Source of the DNA: Flavobacterium sp. J372
GTDB lineage: Bacteria > Bacteroidota > Bacteroidia > Flavobacteriales > Flavobacteriaceae
NCBI RefSeq assembly: GCF_024699965.1
Contig: NZ_JAJOMZ010000004.1
Span: forward strand, 2,540,001 to 2,604,000
DNA: 64,000 bases
Reading direction: 5' to 3'
Positions 28,360 to 36,698 of this stretch are shown here, piece after piece (within the stretch, counting starts at the first letter, position 1; each line of letters starts with the position of its first letter). Below the pieces are notes generated by a model. It did no database searches. It saw only the letters and a program-made list of their open reading frames with translations, and was not told where the DNA came from. The position numbers and the translations under genes are program-made.

Positions 28360-29193
28360 ATGCGCAAATTCAGCTTAGAGCTTTTCTGCAGGATTATTGG
28401 CATTGGCTCGGCTTCAGGCCTTTTCTTCCAGAACAATTCACTTTATCTTATTTCTGATAACAGCAATGTGTTGTACAACTATGATATTCCCTCAAAAAAC
28501 CTCACTAAAACAGAACTCTCACAAGCAAGGCCATTAGAGAACATCCCAAAAGCTTATAAGCCCGATTTTGAAGCGATGACATTATATGGAAACGATCTAT
28601 ACCTGTTTGGGTCGGGCTCTACAGATAAAAGAAATACAGCGCAGAAAGTTAACACTGCAACAACAAGCACATCAAAGATTGACATGGCCGAATTGTATGA
28701 TGCAATGCAGAGTTTCGGCCAGATTGATAAAGCCAACTTTAATATCGAAGCTGTTGTTAATGATGGTGCCGACTGGTATTTCTTTAACCGTGGCAATGGC
28801 CCCAAAGGCCAGAATGCCATCTTTACATTGAGTGGGGATATTTTCGGGCAGGAATTCCAGATGCTTCACAACGAATTTAAATTACCAAAAATAAACGGTG
28901 CATCCGCAAGCTTTACTGATGCCGTGAAGGTTAAAGGTAAGCTCTATTTCCTCGCAGCCGCAGAAAAGTCAAATTCTACCTATCATGACGGCGAGGTTGC
29001 AGGCACGCTAATAGGCTGTATTGATATTGACAGTATGGAAATTGACTGGACGCAGGTTATCTCATCCAAAAATAAATTTGAAGGTATTACCCTTTATGCC
29101 GAAGATGCAAAAAACCTGACCTTCCTGCTTTGCGAAGATACTGATAGCCAGGTGGAAGCGTCTGATATTTATAAGCTGACGATAGATAAATAG
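28360..29193 (+). CDS. DUF6929-like beta-propeller-type protein
   Basis: 277 residues. Repeated strands of the type SGLFFQNNSLYLISDNSNVLYNYD, FEAMTLYGNDLYLFGSGS and KGKLYFLAAAEKS suggest a propeller. The IGSASGL motif near residue 17 and the closing FEGITLYAEDAKNLTFLLCEDTDS match a Flavobacterium family that I remember as DUF6929. There is no convincing signal peptide. Catalytic role unknown. Confidence 0.75.
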   Translation: MRKFSLELFCRIIGIGSASGLFFQNNSLYLISDNSNVLYNYDIPSKNLTKTELSQARPLENIPKAYKPDFEAMTLYGNDLYLFGSGSTDKRNTAQKVNTATTSTSKIDMAELYDAMQSFGQIDKANFNIEAVVNDGADWYFFNRGNGPKGQNAIFTLSGDIFGQEFQMLHNEFKLPKINGASASFTDAVKVKGKLYFLAAAEKSNSTYHDGEVAGTLIGCIDIDSMEIDWTQVISSKNKFEGITLYAEDAKNLTFLLCEDTDSQVEASDIYKLTIDK

Positions 29194-29202
29194 GCCTCTC
29201 CC

Positions 29203-29226
29203 CCAGCCCCTCTCCAAAAGAGAGGG
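29203..29226. repeat. Perfect 8-bp stem hairpin in a C-rich intergenic word
   Basis: CCCCTCTC pairs with GAGAGGGG around CAAAA, just after the DUF6929-like gene. The surrounding C-rich word is common between genes in many Bacteroidota. There is no T run, so it is not a classic terminator. The rest of the 145-base gap to the sigma-factor gene holds an AT-only word repeat. Confidence 0.5.
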
Positions 29227-29338
29227 GAACCTGACTTAGACGTTAATTCAAAATTTATCATTCAAAATTTAAAATAATTTTGAACTCGTCCCAACCTTTC
29301 CCTTCGTTTTGTGCTCTATATAAGCAAAGAGACTAATT

Positions 29339-29893
29339 GTGATAGACGAAAAACTACTTTTAGCGTGCAGGAAAGCCCAACGCGATGCGCAGCGGAAGGT
29401 GTATGAGCTTATGGCGCCAAAGCTGTACCACACCTGCAAACGCTACCTGAAGCATGAGGAAGATATTGACGAGGCCATGGCCGATGCTTTCTATACCATC
29501 TTCACTAAGCTGGAGCAGCTAATTGAAAGCAAGGCTTTTGAAGCCTGGGCACGAAAAATTACGGTGAACCAGTGCCTGCTCACCCTGAAGAAAAAGGTAA
29601 ACTTCAATATTTATATTGAAGACCTGGGAGCCGGTGCAGAACCATCTCAAACACCGCCGGCTGCGCTTGATGAGGAAGACCTGCTGCACCTGCTTACGTA
29701 CCTGCCTGAAGGATGCCGCACAGTATTCAACTTATTTGCCATTGAAGGTTATAGACACAAAGAGATAGCCGCCATGCTGAATATAAGCGAAGGAACCTCT
29801 AAATCACAATTAAATGTCTCGCGTACCAAGCTGAAAGAACTGGTTAACAATGTTTATTACCAAAACGAAAAGAGTCATGGAAAATCAAGATAA
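29339..29893 (+). CDS. RNA polymerase sigma factor, ECF-like sigma-70 family
   Basis: 184 residues beginning with GTG (MIDEKLLLACRKAQRDAQRK). Region 2 covers about residues 20-75 (VYELMAPKLYHTCKRYLKHEEDIDEAMADAFYTIF) and region 4 about 120-170 (LPEGCRTVFNLFAIEGYRHKEIAAMLNISEGTSKSQL, a helix-turn-helix). Regions 1 and 3 are absent, as in ECF factors. The downstream membrane gene overlaps it by 17 bases, the standard layout for a sigma factor with its regulator. The regulon is unknown. Confidence 0.9.
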   Translation: MIDEKLLLACRKAQRDAQRKVYELMAPKLYHTCKRYLKHEEDIDEAMADAFYTIFTKLEQLIESKAFEAWARKITVNQCLLTLKKKVNFNIYIEDLGAGAEPSQTPPAALDEEDLLHLLTYLPEGCRTVFNLFAIEGYRHKEIAAMLNISEGTSKSQLNVSRTKLKELVNNVYYQNEKSHGKSR

Positions 29894-30851
29894 ATTATAC
29901 CAGCAGTTTAAAGATGCCGCCGACAAAGCCGAAAGCAAAGGCTTTGACTGTATGGAAGCGATATGGAACCGCGTTGAAGAAAAGCTGGACGAAAAGAAGC
30001 GCAGGGTGATCCCGATATGGCAGTATGTGAGTATTGTGGCAATATTGCTGATATGCCTTACCGTTGGCGGGTATATCATCACTAATAACACTAGCGTAAC
30101 TGCGCCAAAAGCATTGCCTGAAAATGAGGTAAGCACGGTTATTGACACGCAAAAAGTGAATGATGTGCTTGACCCTGAGAAGGTGAAGGACGAAGAAGAA
30201 GTTGTGGTGAATGAGCCGGCAAGGACATTGTATAGTTCGAAATCAGCTGAAAGAAATGATTCAAAAACATCGCCCGATACTAAATTGCAAGAAGGTCACA
30301 CAGAATTGGATGAAGTTGTAGTTGATGTACAAATGCCACCTGTGAAAGAACGATATGTTGGTTCTGCAATTGCACCTGAAAAAAGCAATGATTCTTTAAA
30401 CGCTGGTACAGGTATGGCAATGCTGCACAACAAGAACATGAAAGCCATAGGCCAGGGCACTATTGAGCAGAGTCCACGTGCAACGTTTGTACAAAACATG
30501 GAAGGCCAATTCCCGGGAGTAAAAGTTGAAACCGGCAAACCATTCGGGACAACTATACGGATTGGAAGTAACGCAAAGGGCTTTCCTGAACCTATGTACG
30601 TGATTGACGGCATGATAGCTAATTACTCGATTTTTAAACAGCTCGACCCAAAGAAAATAGAATCGGTTTCTATACTAAAAGATGAAGGCGCGAGAGCGAT
30701 TTACAGCGACAGAGGAAAGGATGGCGTAATAATAATAACTACTAAAGACCTTTCACGCAAAGAAAAACGCCAGCTGAAAAAACTCATAAAAGAGCATGCT
30801 GAGAAATCAGTAACATTATCTCCTGAATCAAATAACGAAAAACCTAAATAG
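29877..30851 (+). CDS. Membrane protein with TonB-plug-like domain, likely sigma regulator
   Basis: 324 residues, starting at ATG 29877 inside the sigma gene (17-base overlap). The first about 48 residues are cytosolic and charged, as in anti-sigma factors. One membrane helix follows (about 49-69, YVSIVAILLICLTVGGYII). The periplasmic part is disordered to about residue 160, with TELDEVVVDVQMPP, and ends in a domain that looks like a TonB-receptor plug: PGVKVETGKPFGTTIRIG, MYVIDGM, IESVSILKDEGARAIYS, GKDGVIIITTK. There is no barrel. I infer an anti-sigma factor or signal receiver; the biochemical role of the plug-like part is unknown. Confidence 0.82.
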   Translation: MENQDKLYQQFKDAADKAESKGFDCMEAIWNRVEEKLDEKKRRVIPIWQYVSIVAILLICLTVGGYIITNNTSVTAPKALPENEVSTVIDTQKVNDVLDPEKVKDEEEVVVNEPARTLYSSKSAERNDSKTSPDTKLQEGHTELDEVVVDVQMPPVKERYVGSAIAPEKSNDSLNAGTGMAMLHNKNMKAIGQGTIEQSPRATFVQNMEGQFPGVKVETGKPFGTTIRIGSNAKGFPEPMYVIDGMIANYSIFKQLDPKKIESVSILKDEGARAIYSDRGKDGVIIITTKDLSRKEKRQLKKLIKEHAEKSVTLSPESNNEKPK

Positions 30852-30864
30852 CTATTCCTAAGCC

Positions 30865-31242
30865 ATGAAATATATTATATTGATAATAATGCTGTTTAGT
30901 TTAAGCATCAATGCTCAGGAGCCTTGCACTAAAGGAAGAACTTTACCCGCAGTCCCTACCGTTGCCCAGAAGTTTGCAGCCGATGCTGCTAATAACAACG
31001 TTAGGCTGTATATCCTTGGCGGTTTTGTGCCGGCTGTGACGGAGGCCGACAGAAAATTTGAGGAGAAATACAAAGTGCGCTTTCACGACTTTGGCTGTAC
31101 GCCCCCGCCGTTAGACTACTATAAAGAATACAATATACTGGCCTTCGCTTACCTCAACGAAACGTATGGTGATGCCTGGCAAAAAGAAATCAGGACAAAT
31201 ATTTTAGGCTGGGATTTATGGAAGGGTATTAGCCAAAAGTAA
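30865..31242 (+). CDS. Small exported protein with FEEKY motif
   Basis: 125 residues: signal peptide (MKYIILIIMLFSLSINAQ), then a soluble part with EPCTKGR and the block DRKFEEKYKVRFHDFGCTPP, similar to a small family of exported Bacteroidota proteins whose role is unknown. Two Cys could form a disulfide. It starts 13 bases after the plug-domain gene and may share its transcript. A perfect hairpin terminator follows. Confidence 0.75.
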   Translation: MKYIILIIMLFSLSINAQEPCTKGRTLPAVPTVAQKFAADAANNNVRLYILGGFVPAVTEADRKFEEKYKVRFHDFGCTPPPLDYYKEYNILAFAYLNETYGDAWQKEIRTNILGWDLWKGISQK

Positions 31243-31285
31243 AAAGCCACAAGCCACAAGCCCTGTTCGCCACCAGAATAAAGCC

Positions 31286-31326
31286 AAAAGCCACTAGCTT
31301 GCTACACGCGAACTAGTGGCTTTTTT
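31286..31326 (+). terminator. Terminator with 12-bp stem
   Basis: AAAAGCCACTAG (31286-31297) pairs exactly with CTAGTGGCTTTT (31313-31324), followed by TT. Just upstream, 31243-31262 repeats GCCACAAGCCACAAGCC. It ends the sigma-plug-FEEKY transcript and may also stop the convergent ABC-F gene. Confidence 0.78.
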
Positions 31327-31367
31327 ATATGTAAGAGTGCTTTTGCCTTGTGGCTATTTGCTAATCA

Positions 31368-33005
31368 CTAAGCCTTCTTCTCTATTTCGCGAAGGTTCTC
31401 CATCTTCTTATGTTCAAGGAAGCCTTTAATGTCTTCAAAGTGTTCTTTCACGCGCTTATGCCCGAATTCAAACACCTTCTCTACGAGTCCGTCAAGGAAA
31501 TCCCTGTCGTGTGATACCAGTATCAATGTACCGTCAAAAGCCTTTAGCGCATCTTTAATGATGTCTTTGGTTTTCATGTCAAGGTGGTTGGTAGGTTCAT
31601 CCAGTATCAGCAGGTTTACAGGCTCCAGCAGCAGTTTTATCATGGCAAGGCGCGTACGCTCACCACCTGAAAGTACTTTTACTTTCTTTGTTGTGTCATC
31701 TCCGCTAAACATGAAAGCCCCTAATAGGTTCTTTATCTGAGTACGGATGTCACCCACCGCAATCTGGTCAATCGTTTCAAAAACGGTAAGGTTTTCATCA
31801 AGCATAGCTGCCTGGTTCTGTGCGAAATAACCAATTTGCACATTGTGGCCTATTTCCATCTTTCCTTCAAAATCAATCTCGCCCATAATGGCTTTCACCA
31901 TTGTAGATTTACCCTCACCGTTACGGCCTACGAAAGCAACTTTTTGTCCGCGCTCGATAACCATCGACGCATCTTTGAACACAACGTGGTCGCCGTAACT
32001 CTTTGAAAGTTCATTTACCACGACAGGATATTGACCGGAGCGTGGCGCCGGAGGGAATTTCAGGCGAAGTGCCGATGTATCAACCTCATCAACCTCAACA
32101 AGCTCCAGCTTCTCTAACATTCGCACACGGGATTGCACTTGTTCGGTTTTTGAAAAAGTCCCCCTGAAACGCTCAATAAACGCCTGGTTTTCAGCAATGA
32201 ATTTCTGTTGCTCGTCATAGGCCTTCTGCTGGTGCGCGCGGCGATCTTTACGCAGCTCGAGGTAGTGTGAATATTTGGCTTTGTAGTCATAGATGCGACC
32301 CATAGTAACCTCGATAGTACGGGTTGTAATGTTGTCTACAAAGGCCCTGTCGTGTGATATTACCATTACGGCTTTCGCGCTGTTGATAAGGAAGTCTTCA
32401 AGCCACTGGATACTGTCGATATCCATGTGGTTGGTAGGCTCATCCAGAAGTATCAGGTCTGGCTTCTGCAAAAGTATCTTTGCAAGCTCTATGCGCATAC
32501 GCCACCCACCGCTAAACTCTGATGTTGGCCTTGTGAAGTCGGTACGCTCAAAGCCCATACCTGTAAGTACTTTTTCAACTTCAGCTTCATAGTTTACTTC
32601 CTCGATAGAATAGAACTTCTCGCTCAGCTCGCTTACCTTTTCAATGATCTTATAATAATCTTCGCTTTCATAATCGGTACGCACGGTAAGCTCTTCATTC
32701 AGCGCATCAATTTCGGCCTTCATTTTAAAGATTTTCTCAAACGCTTTTGATGTCTCTTCAAAAACAGTGGCGTTATCTTCAGTAAGCAAGTGCTGCGGAA
32801 GATAGGCAATCACAGTACCCTTTGGTGCAGAGATACCGCCTGAAGACGGCTTGTTAACTCCGGCAATAATCTTCAGCAGGGTTGATTTTCCCGCCCCATT
32901 TTTACCCATCAGGGCTATCTTGTCATTCTCATTGATTGAAAAAGAAACATCGCTGAAAAGCGTGGTACCGCCAAACTGTACCGAAAGCGCATCTATAGAA
33001 ATCAT
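31368..33005 (-). CDS. ABC-F family ATP-binding protein
   Basis: 545 residues, soluble. Two ATPase cassettes without membrane domain: Walker A GKNGAGKST (about 34) and GRNGEGKST (about 360), signatures SGGWRMR and SGGERTR, Walker B LILLDEPTNHMD and LLILDEPTNHLD, joined by a helical linker with many charged residues (about 240-300). ABC-F proteins bind the ribosome near the E site. This type is close to a housekeeping translation factor; whether it confers antibiotic protection cannot be told. Confidence 0.93.
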   Translation of the reverse strand: MISIDALSVQFGGTTLFSDVSFSINENDKIALMGKNGAGKSTLLKIIAGVNKPSSGGISAPKGTVIAYLPQHLLTEDNATVFEETSKAFEKIFKMKAEIDALNEELTVRTDYESEDYYKIIEKVSELSEKFYSIEEVNYEAEVEKVLTGMGFERTDFTRPTSEFSGGWRMRIELAKILLQKPDLILLDEPTNHMDIDSIQWLEDFLINSAKAVMVISHDRAFVDNITTRTIEVTMGRIYDYKAKYSHYLELRKDRRAHQQKAYDEQQKFIAENQAFIERFRGTFSKTEQVQSRVRMLEKLELVEVDEVDTSALRLKFPPAPRSGQYPVVVNELSKSYGDHVVFKDASMVIERGQKVAFVGRNGEGKSTMVKAIMGEIDFEGKMEIGHNVQIGYFAQNQAAMLDENLTVFETIDQIAVGDIRTQIKNLLGAFMFSGDDTTKKVKVLSGGERTRLAMIKLLLEPVNLLILDEPTNHLDMKTKDIIKDALKAFDGTLILVSHDRDFLDGLVEKVFEFGHKRVKEHFEDIKGFLEHKKMENLREIEKKA

Positions 33006-33024
33006 CGTGATAATTTTGAAGGCG

Positions 33025-33032
33025 CAAAGATA
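33025..33032 (-). promoter_or_regulatory. TAnnTTTG -7 box of the ABC-F gene
   Basis: TATCTTTG on the minus strand, 19 bases upstream of ATG 33005. Confidence 0.55.
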
Positions 33033-33077
33033 GGATAATTAGGCAGGTACGCAATTGGCAGAAACACGTTAAACTTC

Positions 33078-33085
33078 TACATTTG
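33078..33085 (+). promoter_or_regulatory. TAnnTTTG -7 box of the small membrane-protein gene
   Basis: TACATTTG, 14 bases before ATG 33100, giving a very short leader. It is divergent from the ABC-F promoter 45 bases away. Confidence 0.55.
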
Positions 33086-33099
33086 CGAAAAAAAATTAC

Positions 33100-33294
33100 A
33101 TGAAAAGCTGGATGAAATTCGGGTTGATATGGGGTGTCGTGATGTTCATAATCCTCAACATCATTTTCCCGTTAGTAGATGGAGAAAAAATAATCGTGAA
33201 GAAGCTATTACTTTTTCTTCCTTTGTGGCTGGTGTTCGGACTGATTTTCGGATACATTTCCCAAAGCAGGAAAAAGAAGATGGATAAGATGTAA
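33100..33294 (+). CDS. Small two-helix membrane protein
   Basis: 64 residues: two membrane helices (WMKFGLIWGVVMFIILNIIFP and LLLFLPLWLVFGLIFGYIS) and a basic C-terminal tail (QSRKKKMDKM) that should stay in the cytosol. Its own promoter box lies 14 bases upstream. I do not recognise a family; it resembles small Flavobacterium proteins of unknown role. Confidence 0.7.
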   Translation: MKSWMKFGLIWGVVMFIILNIIFPLVDGEKIIVKKLLLFLPLWLVFGLIFGYISQSRKKKMDKM

Positions 33295-33308
33295 CTAAAG
33301 CCCGGGGT

Positions 33309-33836
33309 TCACAATCTCATACCAAACCGCACGTTCGTCATTTTCTTTTTTAAATAATCAGAGTCAAAAGTATTGATGTATTTCAGGCCTGCTTTTTCCA
33401 ATGCGCGGCGTGATGCTTTATTAGATTCATCAGCATAGGCACAAATTTTATCGGCTTTTAATATGTTGAAACCATAGTCTACAAATGCCCTCGCCGACTC
33501 AGTTGCATACCCTTTACCCCAAAACTCAGGGCGCAGCCTGTAGCCAATATCATAAAAAGTTTCGTGTCCGTTTACATTTCGCTCCAGCTTAAGGCCTACC
33601 CAGCCTATCCATTCGCCGGTTTCCTTTAAAATGGCTGCAAAACGCCCGATACCGTTGTCGATATATTGTTTACGGATCATCTCGATTATTCTGCGCGTCT
33701 CCTCAATGGTTTGTGTAGGATTGCCACCAAGATAGCGGTGTACTTCCGGATTGCTGTCCATTTCAAACATGGCTTCAGCATCACTTGGAAGCAATTCGCG
33801 GTACAAAAGTCGTTCAGATTCAAAGGGTTTGAGCAT
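33309..33836 (-). CDS. GNAT N-acetyltransferase, RimJ/RimL type
   Basis: 175 residues, one GNAT domain: SERLLYRELLPSDAEAMFEM, GRFAAILKETGEWIGWVGLK, the acetyl-CoA binding segment with RPEFWGKGYATESARAFVDYGF, and NKASRRALEKAGLKYI. It acetylates an amine of unknown identity, by family a ribosomal-protein or small-molecule target. It ends 14 bases from the stop of the convergent small membrane gene and has a DUF2007 gene 10 bases upstream. Confidence 0.9.
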   Translation of the reverse strand: MLKPFESERLLYRELLPSDAEAMFEMDSNPEVHRYLGGNPTQTIEETRRIIEMIRKQYIDNGIGRFAAILKETGEWIGWVGLKLERNVNGHETFYDIGYRLRPEFWGKGYATESARAFVDYGFNILKADKICAYADESNKASRRALEKAGLKYINTFDSDYLKKKMTNVRFGMRL

Positions 33837-33846
33837 GGAACTTAGT

Positions 33847-34065
33847 TTAGCTATTCATTTTAAAATCCTCAATTACTTTACTTACTTTCAGATAGTCGCG
33901 GTCATTGATGAAAACCTCGACGGCCTGGCCAAGCGTGCCAAAACCGGCAATATTGCCTGCCTGCACGTTATTCTTAACCATTGTTTTTACATCGTTTGCC
34001 TCAATCTTGTCTTTTAAAGCCAAAGCCATGATTTCACTACCAGAGAATATTTTTATTAGTGCCAT
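33847..34065 (-). CDS. DUF2007 domain protein
   Basis: 72 residues, cytosolic, a single ferredoxin-like GlnB-type domain: IKIFSGSEIMALALKDKIEANDV, QAGNIAGFGTLGQAVEVFINDRD. The family is called a putative signal-transducing protein, but no ligand is known. It lies between the membrane-protein gene (three-base gap) and the GNAT gene (ten-base gap), so these minus-strand genes probably share one transcript. Confidence 0.85.
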   Translation of the reverse strand: MALIKIFSGSEIMALALKDKIEANDVKTMVKNNVQAGNIAGFGTLGQAVEVFINDRDYLKVSKVIEDFKMNS

Positions 34066-34068
34066 ATT

Positions 34069-34707
34069 TTATTGGTTAAGTTCATTTTTGAGTTCGGTCA
34101 GAAGATGGTCATAGTCTATTGCCAACAGTTTTACCAAATCGTCAAATTCAAGTTTACCTGCGCGGCAATAACTAATTAATTGCGGACGTAAATGTAATCT
34201 GTCATACTGCCCGAATTGTCTTACATACGTTGTGACGATATTACCATCAGGATAATAAAATATAGCCGCATTATTTACCCCGTTTGACAACAAACCGTTA
34301 CATGTTTTTTCATATCGTCGGTAATCCTGCCCCTGATAGTCGTACATGAACAGTTCCAATTTGGACATTTCTTCAATCACATATACTTTTTCATTTACTA
34401 CAATTGAATCATTTTTGAACTGGATCTTGCCATCAATTACTCCCTTTAAAGGCTTATATCGAATAAGATTATTAAACCTCAAAATTAAAAATGGTATCCA
34501 CAGGATACACATGCAAACTAGAAAGAACTTACTTATAATCGATAATTCCTCAGTAGGAGATAATTTAATAAATAACGATTCTACCACTCCGGGCAATAGA
34601 AAAATTACAAATAAACTGTTTATAACAAGATCAGGTGTAAAATATAATTTTTTAACCGGAGTATATATATCGAAACTATCAGTATGAAAATAATCAGGTC
34701 TCCTCAT
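34069..34707 (-). CDS. Two-helix membrane protein of unknown function
   Basis: 212 residues, starting at ATG 34707 (MRRPDYFHTDSFDIYTP), which overlaps the end of the DEAD-box gene by 14 bases. Two helices (about 25-45 and 60-80: LVINSLFVIFLLPGVVESLF, FFLVCMCILWIPFLIL) form a hairpin, followed by a cytosolic part with several Tyr (YDYQGQDYRRY) and a short strand-rich domain. No family recognised. The codons are AT-richer than those of the neighbours. Confidence 0.72.
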   Translation of the reverse strand: MRRPDYFHTDSFDIYTPVKKLYFTPDLVINSLFVIFLLPGVVESLFIKLSPTEELSIISKFFLVCMCILWIPFLILRFNNLIRYKPLKGVIDGKIQFKNDSIVVNEKVYVIEEMSKLELFMYDYQGQDYRRYEKTCNGLLSNGVNNAAIFYYPDGNIVTTYVRQFGQYDRLHLRPQLISYCRAGKLEFDDLVKLLAIDYDHLLTELKNELNQ

Positions 34708-35353
34708 CGTCAAAATCTTCTTCCTCTCCCCCTTCATCAAACTCAAAGAACAACGGCTCAATCATAATCCTGTCAGCCAGTATCTCAACCCTGTCGGTTA
34801 TCACATCGGTAAAGAACAGGCGCTGAGTTTTAGTGATGCTGTCGCTGATGCGGACAATTTTTGTCTCCATACGGTTTTTGAGGAGGGTTTCAGCCTCGTC
34901 AACAATGAACATCTTCAACCTGTTCACGTCAAAACCGGCCGTTGAGAACATCTCGTTAAGCCTGCCGGGAGTACCTATAAGCACATCTATGCCCAACGAT
35001 ATCTGGTTTTTGTCATAATCTATATCGCCCTGCTCATACACACCGTAAACCCGTAGTCCATTATGGTTATTATATTGCCTGAACATATCCACTACAGCCA
35101 GCACTTCAGCCTTATTTTCCACTATTATAAGTGCACGTGGAGACTCCTCAAATGGCTTCTCAAGGCGCTGAATAACGGTAATAACTAAAGTCGTCGTCTT
35201 GCCTTCGCCTTTCGGGGCGCAAATAACTGCATCGGCACCGCTTTTTATGGTGCTCCAGGTTTCAAGCTGAATTTCATTAGCTTCGGTAAGGCCTGCCTCT
35301 TCGATGGCTTTGGCAAGGTTGGGGTTTATTTTTTTTAAAAACACAGTATTCAA
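34694..35353 (-). CDS. DEAD-box protein with only the first RecA domain
   Basis: 219 residues. It carries motif I (APKGEGKTTT), a TPGRL motif and motif II as VDEAE; the motif III position reads FFTD instead of SAT. The second RecA domain is absent, so it should not unwind RNA alone. It ends in an acidic tail (GGEEEDFDDEET). Length and tail agree with a recognised short form in Flavobacteria, so I think this is a complete gene and not a truncation. It may bind RNA or regulate a helicase; this is inference. Confidence 0.84.
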   Translation of the reverse strand: MNTVFLKKINPNLAKAIEEAGLTEANEIQLETWSTIKSGADAVICAPKGEGKTTTLVITVIQRLEKPFEESPRALIIVENKAEVLAVVDMFRQYNNHNGLRVYGVYEQGDIDYDKNQISLGIDVLIGTPGRLNEMFSTAGFDVNRLKMFIVDEAETLLKNRMETKIVRISDSITKTQRLFFTDVITDRVEILADRIMIEPLFFEFDEGGEEEDFDDEET

Positions 35354-35398
35354 TTATGAATTACGAATTATGAATTACGAAGCTCCCAAACAGAGCTC
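35354..35398. repeat. AT-rich tandem word repeat
   Basis: ATTATGAATTACGAATTATGAATTACGAA: a 14-base word (AATTATGAATTACG) about two times, between the sigma-54 activator and the DEAD-box gene. Confidence 0.55.
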
Positions 35399-35405
35399 AT
35401 AAGGT

Positions 35406-36568
35406 TTATTTACTTGCAAAAAGCCTCACGTCGTTTTCTGAAATCTCGCTGCCACCGAGGATTATAAGCCTCTCCACTACATTGCGAAGTTCCCTGATAT
35501 TACCAGTCCAGTCATACTCCTGCAATAGTTTTACTGCATCTGCTGAGAATTTTTTGGTGGCTGAGCCTTGCTCCCCTGCAATCTTTTCGGCGAAATGGTT
35601 AATCAGTGTAGGGATGTCATCGCGCCTGTCATTCAGCGCCGGAACTTTTATAAGGATTACCGCCAGGCGGTGATACAAGTCCTCACGAAAGCGCCCTTCG
35701 GCTATTTCTTTTTAAGGTCTTTGTTAGTTGCGGCAATCACGCGCACATCAACACGGATATCCTTCTCTGCCCCTACCCTTGTTATCATGTTTTCCTGAAG
35801 CGCACGCAGCACTTTAGCCTGCGCCGGCATGCTCATATCGCCAATCTCATCAAGGAAGATGGTCCCCTTATCTGCAGTCTCAAACTTACCGGCACGGTCT
35901 TTCACGGCGCTTGTAAACGCCCCTTTCACATGCCCGAAGAGTTCGCTCTCTATAAGCTCTGAAGGTATTGCCGCACAGTTAACCTCAACAAACGGGGCAT
36001 TGGCACGTTCGCTTTTCTCATGCAGCCAGTGTGCCACAAGCTCTTTACCGGTACCATTAGGGCCTGTAATAAGCACCCGCGCATCAGTAGGGGCTACTTT
36101 TTCTATAATGTCTTTGATAAGGTTAATAGGCTCACTGTCGCCTACCATTTCGTAGTTTTTGCTGACTTTCTTTTTCAGCATCTTATTCTCAACCACAAGC
36201 GTCTTACGGTCGAGGGCATTGCGAACGGTGTTCAATAGCCTGTTTAAATCCGGTGGTTTTGAAATATAATCGAAAGCCCCAAGACGCATGGTGTTAATTG
36301 CTGTTTCAAGGTCACCGTGGCCTGAAATCATCACCATTGGTATTTCGGGCTTTATTTTTTTCACGGCCTCAAGCACCTCTACGCCATCCATTTTAGGCAT
36401 TTTGATGTCGCACAGCACTAAGTCATAATCGTCATTCTTTATCTTTTCCAGGCCTGCTGCGCCATCTTCGGCTTCCTCAACTTTATAAGTATCGTTCTCT
36501 TCGGAAAGTATCTTCCCGAGCACCCGGCGTATAGCAGCTTCGTCTTCTATTATCAATATCTTAGGCAT
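35406..36568 (-). CDS. Sigma-54-dependent response regulator, frameshifted, no HTH
   Basis: An NtrC-like activator. Receiver domain 1-120 with phospho-acceptor Asp 54 ([13 protein letters not shown]) and Lys 104; AAA+ domain from about 140 with Walker A GPNGTGKE (169-176), GAFTSA in place of GAFTGA (216-221), Walker [11 protein letters not shown]. The frame stops at TAG 35704-35702 after ATNKDLKKK; the next frame continues [15 protein letters not shown] to the AAA lid ([14 protein letters not shown]) and ends at 35406. Adding one base to the run of five T at 35709-35713 gives 387 residues. The protein ends just after the AAA domain, without the usual Fis-type DNA-binding domain. Confidence 0.86.
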
Positions 36569-36698
36569 TCTTTGATTGTTAGATTATTCGACTATTCGAT
36601 TTTTCGATTAGTAATTTAATATCAAATAACTAGTGCACCAAAACCATTGTGCATCTTTTAACTTGTGTCTCACTTTTAACTGTGACTGTGACTGAAAG
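36569..36698. repeat. Two word-repeat blocks upstream of the NtrC-like gene
   Basis: 36571-36615 is built from GATTATTCGAC/TATTCGATT words; 36655-36700 from ACTGTGACTG words. The 18-mer GATTATTCGACTATTCGA at 36582-36599 also occurs at 53470-53487. Confidence 0.6.

Noticed and set aside
35406..36568. Two separate genes for the sigma-54 activator
   Set aside because: Both parts match contiguous pieces of one family, and one added base joins them in a single frame.
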